DNA of 64,000 bases, from contig NZ_VCYI01000001.1 of assembly GCF_030464365.1 (NCBI RefSeq), positions 210,654 to 274,653 on the forward strand, in the 5' to 3' direction. The notes under the pieces were generated by a model. The model worked only from the letters and a program-made list of their open reading frames with translations, had not been told where the DNA came from and did not search any database. Positions 1 through 7,311 of the stretch are shown here, piece by piece. The DNA comes from Methanoculleus methanifontis (GTDB lineage Archaea; Halobacteriota; Methanomicrobia; Methanomicrobiales; Methanoculleaceae). A program made the position numbers and the translations under genes. Every line of letters starts with the position of its first letter. Position 1 is the first letter of the stretch.

Positions 1-161
1 GGCCCGACCGCTTCGGCACCGCCGAAGTCCCCGAGCGCCAGGGCGGCCCGCTGGCGGGTCAGGCCGTCGCTGCTCCCGAGCGCCTCGATCAGGCCGTCGA
101 CATTCTTCTCCGCTCTCAGCATATCGATGTTGAACCGCTTCTCCACGTTCTCTTGCTCCAA
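1..161 (-). CDS. HEAT-repeat protein, N-terminal part only (cut by window edge)
   Basis: About 53 codons are visible and the reading frame runs off the left edge. The product starts with a charged segment and then a HEAT/PBS-lyase-type helical repeat (NVDGLIEALGS followed by RAALALGDFG). I place the start at TTG 161 because GGAGGTGA lies five bases upstream. The next gene has the same arrangement and a similar start region (DVDGLIEALQS), so the two are paralogues. Only 19 bases separate them, so they are probably co-transcribed from the promoter near 1140. Repeats of this kind usually mediate protein-protein contacts; no specific partner can be inferred. Confidence 0.7.
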   Translation of the reverse strand, partial: MEQENVEKRFNIDMLRAEKNVDGLIEALGSSDGLTRQRAALALGDFGGAEAVG

Positions 162-180
162 CGCGTTCACCTCCACTTTG

Positions 181-1113
181 TCACCGTGACGCCGGCGGAA
201 CAGGCGTGGCCTCGCCCCGCCTCTGCCGGAACCGCGTCATCCCGTCCTCGGCTCCCCTCCGGACAGCGGGGTCGGGGTCGGAGAGCGACCGGCCGAGCGC
301 TCCTTCCGCCCGCGGATCAGCGATCTCGCCGAGGGTGACGGCGGCGTAAGCCCGGCGGAGCCCTGTGCCGGGCACGGTTCCCTCTTTCACGGCGCCGGCC
401 CTCCTCGCACCAGGAAAGAGAACCTCGTGCTCCCTCGCATCCTCCGGGCCGCCGAAGAGGTCGTGCTGCGCGATTGCGGAGTGCCGGAGACCCTTTTTCG
501 TCCCGACGTCCCCGGGCCCGCCGAGGAGGTCGTGCTGGGTGATCTCCTCCTCCCCTTCGACGGCCCTTCTGGCGCCCGATCTCCTGATATCCTCCGGGCC
601 GCCGAAAGCGTCGTGCTGGGCGAACCCTTCCTCCACGTCGCGGGCGCGTCCGCCTCCCGCCTCCCGGATATCGGCGGGTCCGCCGAACGCATCGTGCTGC
701 CTGATGCCTCCCCGGTGCCGGAGCGTCCTCTTCGTGGCCGGTATGCCTTCAGGGCCCCCGAGGAGATCGACCTGGGTCAATCCTTCCCCGGACGCTTCCC
801 GCGCCGGCCCTTCCCCGACCGCAGCGCCGCGACGTTCGAGGACGTCGATGAGCGGTTCGACCGCCGGTGTTCCGACTATGACGAGCGCGTTCGCCGCCGC
901 CTCCCGGACGTCCTGCACCGGATCGGTGAGCGCCCGGATGAGGGGGTCCACCCCCCGCCATTCTCCGAGCGCCCCGAGACCGAGTGCGGCGCTCCGGCGG
1001 GAGGCCGGATTACCGCTCTGCAGTGCCTCGATAAGGCCGTCGACGTCCTGTCTCGACGTCATGTGCTCGACATCGTACTGCTTCTCACCTGTTGGAATAT
1101 CCCGTCTCTGCAC
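181..1113 (-). CDS. HEAT-repeat protein with an internal array of QHDxFGGPED repeats
   Basis: About 310 residues. HEAT/PBS-lyase-like repeats occupy roughly residues 18-95 (motifs SAALGLGALGEW and VDPLIRALTDP) and return at the C-terminus (AAVTLGEIADPRAEGAL). Between them, residues 112-226 hold five imperfect units built on the core QHD(L/A)(L/F)GGPED with variable basic/acidic linkers; I do not recognise this insert. The start is uncertain: GTG 1113 lies five bases after GAGGTGA and resembles the neighbouring paralogue, while ATG 1062 is an alternative. Downstream by 19 bases is the second HEAT gene. HEAT proteins are scaffolds; the insert could be a binding peptide array, which is inference. 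Confidence 0.7.
   Translation of the reverse strand: MQRRDIPTGEKQYDVEHMTSRQDVDGLIEALQSGNPASRRSAALGLGALGEWRGVDPLIRALTDPVQDVREAAANALVIVGTPAVEPLIDVLERRGAAVGEGPAREASGEGLTQVDLLGGPEGIPATKRTLRHRGGIRQHDAFGGPADIREAGGGRARDVEEGFAQHDAFGGPEDIRRSGARRAVEGEEEITQHDLLGGPGDVGTKKGLRHSAIAQHDLFGGPEDAREHEVLFPGARRAGAVKEGTVPGTGLRRAYAAVTLGEIADPRAEGALGRSLSDPDPAVRRGAEDGMTRFRQRRGEATPVPPASR
436..780 (-). repeat. Five imperfect coding repeats of 69-90 bp (QHDxFGGPED units)
   Basis: Within the HEAT gene, five units each begin with (I/F/L)xQ(H/V)D(L/A)(L/F)GGPxD and continue with 13-20 less conserved, charged residues. The core is conserved in protein while codons drift, which argues for selection on the peptide rather than recent slippage. 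Confidence 0.75.
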
Positions 1114-1129
1114 CACAATCACCTCAGGA

Positions 1130-1180
1130 TGCGGCGATATAATCGGCCATGAGTATAATAATATTGTGTATAAAAATCGG
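1130..1180. promoter_or_regulatory. Divergent promoter region between HEAT genes and copA
   Basis: An AT-rich island in GC-rich surroundings. On the plus strand TATAAAAA lies at 1169-1176, giving a predicted start near 1200 and an approximately 80-base leader for copA that includes the near-palindrome CCCTCCCGGGAGAGGG near 1207-1222. On the minus strand ATTATATC lies at about 1136-1145, about 27 bases before GTG 1113. Box assignments come from sequence only. Confidence 0.5.
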
Positions 1181-1279
1181 TATGCGCTGTATTGAGAATC
1201 CAGCCCCTCCCGGGAGAGGGTGCGCGAACACGGGCCGGCGAGAGCAGGTATTTTATCCGCGCAGGGTGAGGTGGATATC

Positions 1280-3745
1280 ATGCCGGAGGAGAAGAGAAAG
1301 GCTGAACTAAAGATCTCCGGGATGCACTGCGCGTCCTGCGCGCTCAACGTGGAACGCGCTCTCCAGGGCCGGGACGACGTCTACGACGCCCGGGTCAACT
1401 TCGCAAACGAGACCGCTACCGTCGAGTACGACCCGGCGAAGACAACCCTCGCCGACCTTGAGAGGACGGTCTCGGACGCCGGTTACGAGGTTGTCAGGAG
1501 CGAGGCCACCGTCAGGATCGGGGGGATGGTCTGCGCGAGCTGCGCCCAGGTGATCGAGACCTCGCTCGCCGACCTCGACGGGGTCTACGAGGCCCGCGTC
1601 AACCTCGCAAACGAGAACGCACACGTCGTCTACAACCCCGCGCTTGTCACGACCGCGGATATCCGGGCCGCCGTCGAGGATGCCGGCTACCGGTATCTCG
1701 GGCTCGAGGAGGAGATCCCCGAGGACGTCGAGGCCCGGATGCGGGAAGAGAATCTCCGGGACAAGTTCCGCCGGTTTGCCGTCGGGTTCGCCGTGAGCAT
1801 CCCGCTCTTCTTCTACATGCTCTTCGGGATGCCGGGGGCGGCCGCCCTCCCGGTCTCCATCAATCTCGTCATGCTGGTCATCACCCTGCCGGTCTTCCTC
1901 TACGTCAGCGCCCCCATCTTCCGGGCCGCGGCCGCCGCGCTCCGGAACCGGGCGCTGACGATGGACGTCATGTACGCGATGGGGATCGGCGTCGCCTACG
2001 GCGCAAGCCTCCTCGGGACGTTTCAGATCGTCCTCACCCCGGACTTCAACTTCTACGAGACCGCGGTGATGCTCGCGGCGTTCCTGACCCTCGGGCGCTA
2101 CCTCGAAGCCCGGGCGAAGGGACGGACGTCTGAAGCCATCAAGAAACTCGTCGGGCTCCGGCCCCGGACCGCGACGGTGATCCGGGATGGACAGGAGGTC
2201 GAGGTTCCGGTCGAGGACGTCGTCGTCGGCGACGTCATCCTGGTCCGGCCGGGCGAGAAGGTGCCGGTGGACGGGACGGTCGTCGGCGGCGAGAGTTCGG
2301 TCGATGAAGCGATGATCACCGGCGAACCCATCCCGGTCGACAAGCAGGAGGGTGACGAGGCCGTCGGCGGCACCCTGAACGTGAACGGTGTGCTCCGGAT
2401 CCGGGCCGAGAAGATCGGGAAGGATATGGTGCTTTCACAGATCATCAGGCTCGTCCGGGACGCCCAGGGCTCGAAACCCCCGGTGGAACGGATCGCCGAC
2501 GTCGCGGTCTCCTACTTCATCCCGGTCGTCCTCGCGATAGCGGCCGGCGCCTTCCTCGTCTGGTACGTGGGGCTCGGTTCCTCGCTCCTGTTTGCGCTCA
2601 CGGTGCTGATCTCCGTCCTGGTCGTCGCCTGCCCCTGTGCGCTCGGGCTCGCCACCCCGACCGCCGTGACCGTCGGGATCGGCCGGGGCGCGGAACTCGG
2701 ACTGCTGATCCGGAACGGGGAGGCGCTGGAGGTCTCGGAGAAACTGACCGCGATCGTCTTCGACAAGACCGGGACGCTCACCCGGGGGAAACCCGATGTC
2801 ACCGATATCGTGGCGCTCACGGTGCCGGAAGACCGGCTGCTGGCGGTCGCCGCGGCGGTCGAGCACAACTCGCAGCACCCGCTCGCGGAGGCGGTCGTGC
2901 GCCGGGCAGAGAGCGCCGGGGTCGGCGTCCCGGCGTCGGAGTGGTTCACGACCTTCGGCGGCCGCGGGGTCAGCGCCGTAGTGGAGGGTGACGAGGTGCT
3001 GATCGGGAACCAGCCGTTCCTCGAAGAGCACGGCATCCCTGTTCCTCCCGTGGCGGAAGACCGGATTGCTGCCCTCCAGGACGAGGGGAAGACCGCGGTT
3101 CTCGTCGGCGCAGGGGCCGGGCTCGCGGGCATCCTCGCCATCGCCGATACCCTCAAACCGACGACGAAGAGCGCCATTGCGGAACTGAAACGGATGGGGT
3201 TGTCGGTTACGATGATCACCGGTGACAACGAACGGACGGCGAACGCCATCGCCCGCGAGGTCGGGATCGATGACGTCCACGCCGGGGTGCTGCCGCAGGA
3301 GAAGGCACAGGAAGTCCGGGCGCTCCAGGAACGGGGCGAGGTCGTGGCGTTCGTGGGCGACGGGATCAACGACGCCCCGGCGCTCGCGCAGGCGGACGTC
3401 GGGATCGCCATCGGGAGCGGAACCGACGTCGCTATCGAGAGCGGGGATATCGTCCTCATCCGCGATGACCTTGTCGACGCCGTCGCGGCCGTCGAACTCT
3501 CCCGGAAGGTGATGAGCCGGATCAAGCAGAACCTCTTCTGGGCGTTCGCCTACAACTCCGCCCTCATCCCCCTCGCCGCGGGGGTGCTCTACCCGTTCTT
3601 CGGGATAACCTTCCGCCCGGAACTTGCGGCGCTCGCGATGGCCCTCTCGTCGGTGACGGTCGTCTCGCTCTCCCTGCTGCTCAAGACTTATATACCTCCG
3701 GCGAAGAGAGGGACGTTATCGGAGGCTGATGCACGTGGCACTTGA
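1280..3745 (+). CDS. copA: Copper-translocating P1B-type ATPase
   Basis: 821 residues, membrane-bound Cu+ exporter. Two N-terminal heavy-metal-associated domains carry GMHCASC (Cys17, Cys20) and GMVCASC (near residue 85). Membrane helices follow, then the actuator-domain motif TGEP, the transmembrane metal-site motif CPC (Cys451, Cys453), the phosphorylation motif DKTGTLT (Asp495), the HP motif in SQHPLAEA, and the hinge motif [13 protein letters not shown] with two CxxC domains fits Cu+ rather than Zn/Cd specificity (family knowledge). ATG 1280 is chosen over the upstream in-frame ATG 1220 because GGTGAGGTGG precedes it and the HMA domain follows at once. The stop codon overlaps the start of a YHS-domain gene, suggesting translational coupling. 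Confidence 0.95.
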   Translation: MPEEKRKAELKISGMHCASCALNVERALQGRDDVYDARVNFANETATVEYDPAKTTLADLERTVSDAGYEVVRSEATVRIGGMVCASCAQVIETSLADLDGVYEARVNLANENAHVVYNPALVTTADIRAAVEDAGYRYLGLEEEIPEDVEARMREENLRDKFRRFAVGFAVSIPLFFYMLFGMPGAAALPVSINLVMLVITLPVFLYVSAPIFRAAAAALRNRALTMDVMYAMGIGVAYGASLLGTFQIVLTPDFNFYETAVMLAAFLTLGRYLEARAKGRTSEAIKKLVGLRPRTATVIRDGQEVEVPVEDVVVGDVILVRPGEKVPVDGTVVGGESSVDEAMITGEPIPVDKQEGDEAVGGTLNVNGVLRIRAEKIGKDMVLSQIIRLVRDAQGSKPPVERIADVAVSYFIPVVLAIAAGAFLVWYVGLGSSLLFALTVLISVLVVACPCALGLATPTAVTVGIGRGAELGLLIRNGEALEVSEKLTAIVFDKTGTLTRGKPDVTDIVALTVPEDRLLAVAAAVEHNSQHPLAEAVVRRAESAGVGVPASEWFTTFGGRGVSAVVEGDEVLIGNQPFLEEHGIPVPPVAEDRIAALQDEGKTAVLVGAGAGLAGILAIADTLKPTTKSAIAELKRMGLSVTMITGDNERTANAIAREVGIDDVHAGVLPQEKAQEVRALQERGEVVAFVGDGINDAPALAQADVGIAIGSGTDVAIESGDIVLIRDDLVDAVAAVELSRKVMSRIKQNLFWAFAYNSALIPLAAGVLYPFFGITFRPELAALAMALSSVTVVSLSLLLKTYIPPAKRGTLSEADARGT

Positions 3746-3881
3746 TCCGGTATGCAAGATGGATGTCGACGAGGCGAGTGCGAAGTACACCGCCGAGTAC
3801 CAGGGCAAGACCTACTACTTCTGCGCCCCGGGGTGCAAGAAACTCTTCGAGCGCGACCCTGAGGCGTATCTGAAGGAATAA
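3729..3881 (+). CDS. Small YHS-domain protein coupled to the copper ATPase
   Basis: A 50-residue protein with the YHS pattern DPVCKMDV, then [13 protein letters not shown] and a short acidic end. Three cysteines (C9, C32, C36) are placed like those of YHS/TRASH metal-binding domains. The gene overlaps the last 17 bases of copA. GGAGG at 3721-3725 is only three bases from ATG 3729, so GTG 3735 is an alternative start. In many archaea and bacteria such domains occur at the C-terminus of, or next to, copper ATPases and are proposed to bind or hand over metal. Here it is a separate protein, so a metallochaperone or sensor role is inference. Confidence 0.85.
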   Translation: MHVALDPVCKMDVDEASAKYTAEYQGKTYYFCAPGCKKLFERDPEAYLKE

Positions 3882-3886
3882 TAACC

Positions 3887-3893
3887 TTTTTTT
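3887..3893 (+). terminator. Oligo-T terminator after the YHS gene
   Basis: Seven T residues begin six bases after the YHS stop codon, the usual archaeal intrinsic termination signal. No hairpin is needed or obvious. Confidence 0.5.
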
Positions 3894-3965
3894 CCGGCGG
3901 GTGTTCCGGTGCGGATCGGAAGGCCCATATACTCGAAGAATAATAGGATATTTGCGAATCAGGGA

Positions 3966-4016
3966 AACACCTGACGGTATTTTTAATATAGCAGCCCGCG
4001 GTTTATGTCAGGTGTT
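3966..4016. repeat. Perfect 10-bp inverted repeat flanking an AT-rich core
   Basis: AACACCTGAC at 3966-3975 and GTCAGGTGTT at 4007-4016 are exact complements separated by 31 bases containing TTTTTAATATA. It lies between two converging genes, so it could be a terminator stem, a small RNA, or a protein-binding site. Confidence 0.5.
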
Positions 4017-4037
4017 GGTGAAGGGTCCTGAGCCTGC

Positions 4038-4433
4038 TCAAAAAAAACTCATCCCCGTAAACCCTGTCGCGGTCTCGTCCTCGATGGTATTGGTATCCTT
4101 TCTCGCGATTGTCTTCCCGCGCTGCTGCTGCAGATCTTCGATAAGGTCCCGGATAGCGGATATATCAACGCTGCGGTGAGACTCCAGCTCTGCAATCTCC
4201 AGCAGTGCCTCTCTGAGATGGTAAAGGTCGGTATACTGATCTAGCGAGATCCGGAACCTATCGGGGCTCGGCCCTGCAACGTACTGGAACCTCCCTGCAA
4301 CCGCGTGGACGATGAGTTTGTCTTCCGCAGCACGGCCTTGCCCGGGCTCTACTGCAATCTCAAGGACTGCCGGCGAGATCCCGGGAGTGTCGATATCGCT
4401 CACCCCGAATGCGGTGATGACGGTTATATTCAT
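4038..4433 (-). CDS. Hypothetical protein, 131 residues
   Basis: Not recognised. The start ATG 4433 is supported by GGAGG nine bases upstream; an upstream in-frame extension in the open reading frame lacks support. The N-terminal part (ITVITAFGVSD) looks like beta strands of an alpha/beta protein, the middle contains a basic segment, and the C-terminal half (residues 70-110) is predicted helical with HLREALLEIAELE and LIEDLQQQRGK, suitable for a short coiled coil. No signal peptide or membrane segment is evident. The gene lies 53 bases downstream of the OB/HD nuclease gene on the same strand and may be co-transcribed with it. A T-run sits at its stop codon. Confidence 0.6.
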   Translation of the reverse strand: MNITVITAFGVSDIDTPGISPAVLEIAVEPGQGRAAEDKLIVHAVAGRFQYVAGPSPDRFRISLDQYTDLYHLREALLEIAELESHRSVDISAIRDLIEDLQQQRGKTIARKDTNTIEDETATGFTGMSFF

Positions 4434-4486
4434 GCCTCGCATCCTCCAATCATCGTCGTTCCTCTTCTCTCCATAGTGAGATGCCG

Positions 4487-5443
4487 TCAGAACCGGTAGA
4501 CCGGGACACGGCACCGTGCCCCCTGCCTCTCCTCTCCCTGCGCGAGATCCGCGGCGTCGTCGCAGGTCGCCCGGAGGTACGCGCTCGCGTTGTCGGCGAA
4601 ATGAACTGCCCAGGCCTCCGGCGTCCGGGGCTTGATCTCGCCGTAAGAGCCGTGGTGCGACATCACGATATGGAGGATGTGGCCGAACCGTGCAGGGTCG
4701 ACCCTGGCGGAATGTTTCATGAGCGCCGCGGCCCCGAGCGCCGTATGCCCGACGAGGGTGTAATCCGGGAGCGCGACGAACGAGAACCCCCGGCGGCAGA
4801 AGCAGGACGCCTTCCCGACGTCGTGGAGGAGGGCTCCGGCGAGGGTCACGTCGGTATCCATCTCGGCCCGCGAGATCGTGCCCGCAAGAGAGAGCGCCAT
4901 CTCCGCGGTCTCGAGGGTGTGCTCCGCAAGGCCGCCGATGTAGGCGTGATGGTGGAATTTTGCTGCAGGCGCGTCAAAGAACTCCGGAATGCTGTCGATG
5001 ACCTCCAGGACGAGAGACTTTATGCCGGGCTCCTCGATCTTCGCGGTCATACGCCCCAGCCTCTCCCGGATGCTTTTGATATCGACGGGCGCGTAGACGA
5101 ACAGGGACGGTTCAAGCGTTTCCGGCGGCACCGGGTCAGCGAGGCAGGCGATCCCCTCGTTCACGTTCACCTCGCAGGTGCCGTTGTAGACCTTCGCGTA
5201 GCCCTGGATGCGATAGACCTCGCCAGGCCGGATTGCACGGCAGAACGCCTCCATCTGCTCCGCGCTGTTATCCGACGCCCCCCAGACCTTACAGGCTCCC
5301 CGGCCGGTATTATCGGAGATGGAGAGCTGGATGTACCGGCCGCCGTCCCGCTTCTCCTTCAGTTCTGCAGCGTCCACCACGAAAGGCGCGTCGACCTGCA
5401 TGCCCCCGTTTATCCCCGCGACAAAGACCGTCTTTTCAAGCAC
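4487..5443 (-). CDS. OB-fold and HD-domain 3'-5' exonuclease (YhaM/CBF1-like)
   Basis: 318 residues. The N-terminal third is an OB nucleic-acid-binding fold (YIQLSISDNTG, then ACKVWG). The C-terminal part is an HD phosphohydrolase domain with HHHAYIGGLAEHTLE, the metal-binding LLHDVGK, and a later HHGSYGEIKPRTPEAW with a D in the following helix. This order matches the YhaM family of 3'-5' exoribonucleases; substrate here is inferred. The start is GTG 5443; the internal ATG giving MQVDAPF about 14 residues later is possible. A TATA-like TTTTAAGG about 45 bases upstream suggests its own promoter. Confidence 0.8.
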   Translation of the reverse strand: MLEKTVFVAGINGGMQVDAPFVVDAAELKEKRDGGRYIQLSISDNTGRGACKVWGASDNSAEQMEAFCRAIRPGEVYRIQGYAKVYNGTCEVNVNEGIACLADPVPPETLEPSLFVYAPVDIKSIRERLGRMTAKIEEPGIKSLVLEVIDSIPEFFDAPAAKFHHHAYIGGLAEHTLETAEMALSLAGTISRAEMDTDVTLAGALLHDVGKASCFCRRGFSFVALPDYTLVGHTALGAAALMKHSARVDPARFGHILHIVMSHHGSYGEIKPRTPEAWAVHFADNASAYLRATCDDAADLAQGEERQGARCRVPVYRF

Positions 5444-5652
5444 CGGATCACTGTTCCTGTACCATCCGTTTGCCCCGAAAACCTTAAAACCCGGCGATTT
5501 GTTCCGGTATGGAGACCCAGTCCGGTCTCACATGAAAGCGAGACGTCCTTGCGCTAATCTGTGAACTCTCCCTTGTATGAAGGAACAGTGCAGGGACAGC
5601 AACAGGTCTCGCGCGACGGCCGCGAAGCCACGGCCTGCGTCCCTGGACTCCC

Positions 5653-6366
5653 TCACCTGAACCGGAGCCGGAACATCCCGCGGAGCATCGCCTTCGCGTC
5701 CGACGTCGCTACCTTCGACTCGTCCCGGTTCTCCCAGGTGATCGGAACCTCGTCCACCCGGTAGCCGTTCCGGCGCAGCCTCCAGAGGAGTTCGACGTCG
5801 AACTCGAACCCGGTCGACCGGAGCGAGGAGAGAACCGCATCAAGTGCATCTTTCCGGAAGACCTTCGCGCCGCACTGGGTGTCCCGGTAACCGAGCCCGA
5901 AGAGCGCCCTGACCATCAGGTTGAAGAGACGGCTCTCGACCCGGCGCCGGAACCCCTGCCGCACGGTGAGAACCGAGCCCGGAACCCAGCGCGAGCCGAT
6001 GGCGCCGTCGGCGGTTGCGAGATGGTCGAAGAGCCGTTCCATCTCGGAGAGCGCGGTCGAGCCGTCCGCGTCCATGTAGCCGACGAAAGGCGTCGCCGCC
6101 GCCGTCATCCCGGCCACGACGCCTCCCCCCTTCCCGAGCCGGGCTGGAAACGTCAGGCACCGGATGGAGAGCGACGGGTGAGCGTCCGCAAACGCATTGA
6201 CGATCTCTGCAGTGGCGTCGGTCCCGTCGCAGACGAAGACGAGTTCGCCCCCGAAATCCGAGACATCCTTGAGGAGCGACCGGATCCGCCGCTCCTCGTT
6301 GTATGCGGGGATCACCAGGGTGCAGTCCGCCGGATTCACGCCGCCGGCGTGGGTATCGTCTAGCAT
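5653..6366 (-). CDS. Glycosyltransferase family 2 (dolichyl-phosphate sugar synthase-like)
   Basis: 237 residues. The GT-A fold is shown by VIPAYNEERRI near residue 18, FVCDGTDAT, GKGGGVVAGM, and the metal-binding YMDADGS (DxD type) near residue 97, then GSRWVPGS and DTQCGAKVFR. These motifs match the DPM1/GtrB-like branch, which transfers a sugar from a nucleotide donor to a polyprenyl phosphate at the membrane face for protein or lipid glycosylation. There is no C-terminal membrane segment, so it resembles soluble DPM1. Its start overlaps the end of the DJ-1/PfpI gene by seven bases, so the pair is one operon. The sugar is unknown. Confidence 0.85.
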   Translation of the reverse strand: MLDDTHAGGVNPADCTLVIPAYNEERRIRSLLKDVSDFGGELVFVCDGTDATAEIVNAFADAHPSLSIRCLTFPARLGKGGGVVAGMTAAATPFVGYMDADGSTALSEMERLFDHLATADGAIGSRWVPGSVLTVRQGFRRRVESRLFNLMVRALFGLGYRDTQCGAKVFRKDALDAVLSSLRSTGFEFDVELLWRLRRNGYRVDEVPITWENRDESKVATSDAKAMLRGMFRLRFR

Positions 6367-6875
6367 TCCAGTTTCGTGATGATGGTGTCGGCGAACTGTG
6401 CGGCGGCCTCGGGGCCGTTCGCGGTCACGACCTGCATTTCGGCGACGACGGGGATCTCAAGGAGGTTTGCGCCCGCCTTCTTCATCTCCGCGACAGCCGC
6501 CGGACTCGGGTATACCGTCGCATGCCGTCCGGCGAGGACGCCCGCCCGTGCCAGCACGACCGGCGCGAGGCAGATGGCGGCGACGACTTTGCCCTGCTCG
6601 AAGAACGACCGCACGAGGTCCCGGAGCCGCTCGCTTCCCCAGAGATGCTCCTGTGAACCGCTGCCGCCCACAATCACGATCCCGGCGTAGTCGTCGCTGT
6701 TCACGTCCTCCAGCGTCATGGAAGCCTCCGCGGTGCCCCCGAGCATCCCCGTGCACGTGCCGGCGACCGTAGAGGCGAGATCGACGCCGATCCCCGCCTC
6801 CTCAAAGGTGCGTTTCGGGATCTCCAGTTCCTCGTCCCTGAACCGTTCAGGTGCAATCGCAAGCAAGAGTCTCAT
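6360..6875 (-). CDS. DJ-1/PfpI family protein
   Basis: 171 residues, the usual length for the family. The nucleophile-elbow region reads AAICLAPVVLARAG with Cys near residue 101, and GIVIVGGSGS near residue 68 matches the conserved DJ-1/PfpI beta strand and turn carrying the glycine-rich loop. The His that normally follows the Cys in PfpI proteases is not present (CLAP), so a peptidase activity is unlikely; glyoxalase-, deglycase- or chaperone-like roles known in the family are possible. First gene of a two-gene unit with the glycosyltransferase. No strong Shine-Dalgarno site is visible. Confidence 0.85.
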   Translation of the reverse strand: MRLLLAIAPERFRDEELEIPKRTFEEAGIGVDLASTVAGTCTGMLGGTAEASMTLEDVNSDDYAGIVIVGGSGSQEHLWGSERLRDLVRSFFEQGKVVAAICLAPVVLARAGVLAGRHATVYPSPAAVAEMKKAGANLLEIPVVAEMQVVTANGPEAAAQFADTIITKLEC

Positions 6876-7311
6876 AAGGGTCTTCTATCAAGGGTTTGTT
6901 CATAAGCGTATTGATGGTTGTGGAGCGGGGGATACGCCGGCGGTGCCGGATCACCGGGGTCGCTGCAGCCGCGGAACCGGGCCGTGCCCCCGGACGGAAG
7001 CCGGAGGGCAACCTGACCGGCGTACCCCCGCTCCTTTTGGGGGGAGGATCGCGGATGTTCGGCCCCTCGATACCGGGTAATCCCGAACCTCTGCCGTACC
7101 CGTATTTTGAAACAAACTTATTATAATAATTGCGCTATTGAAGTGCAGGCCCCGCAGTGCTACGGGACCGGCGATCGCTACAGGCGATCCGGTCTTCGAC
7201 GATAAACCCGTGTTTCGGTTCGCCGTAAACCCCGGAAGATGGGGGAGGGTACCGGCGGTCCCGGCAAGGACCGCAGCGCGTTCCCGGGGTGAAGATGGGA
7301 AGAGGTACATC
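6876..7311. promoter_or_regulatory. Intergenic promoter and long leader for the beta-propeller gene
   Basis: 436 bases without a convincing gene. TTATTATAATAATT at about 7118-7131 is a good TATA region for the plus strand, implying a leader of roughly 150 bases before ATG 7312. The leader is GC-rich and contains short self-complementary stretches such as GGCGATCG and CGATCC. The minus-strand DJ-1 gene starts at the left end, so this is a divergent regulatory region. Confidence 0.45.

Noticed and set aside
3901..4179. 92-codon plus-strand frame
   Set aside because: It overlaps the minus-strand hypothetical gene, has no ribosome binding site and runs through the inverted repeat.
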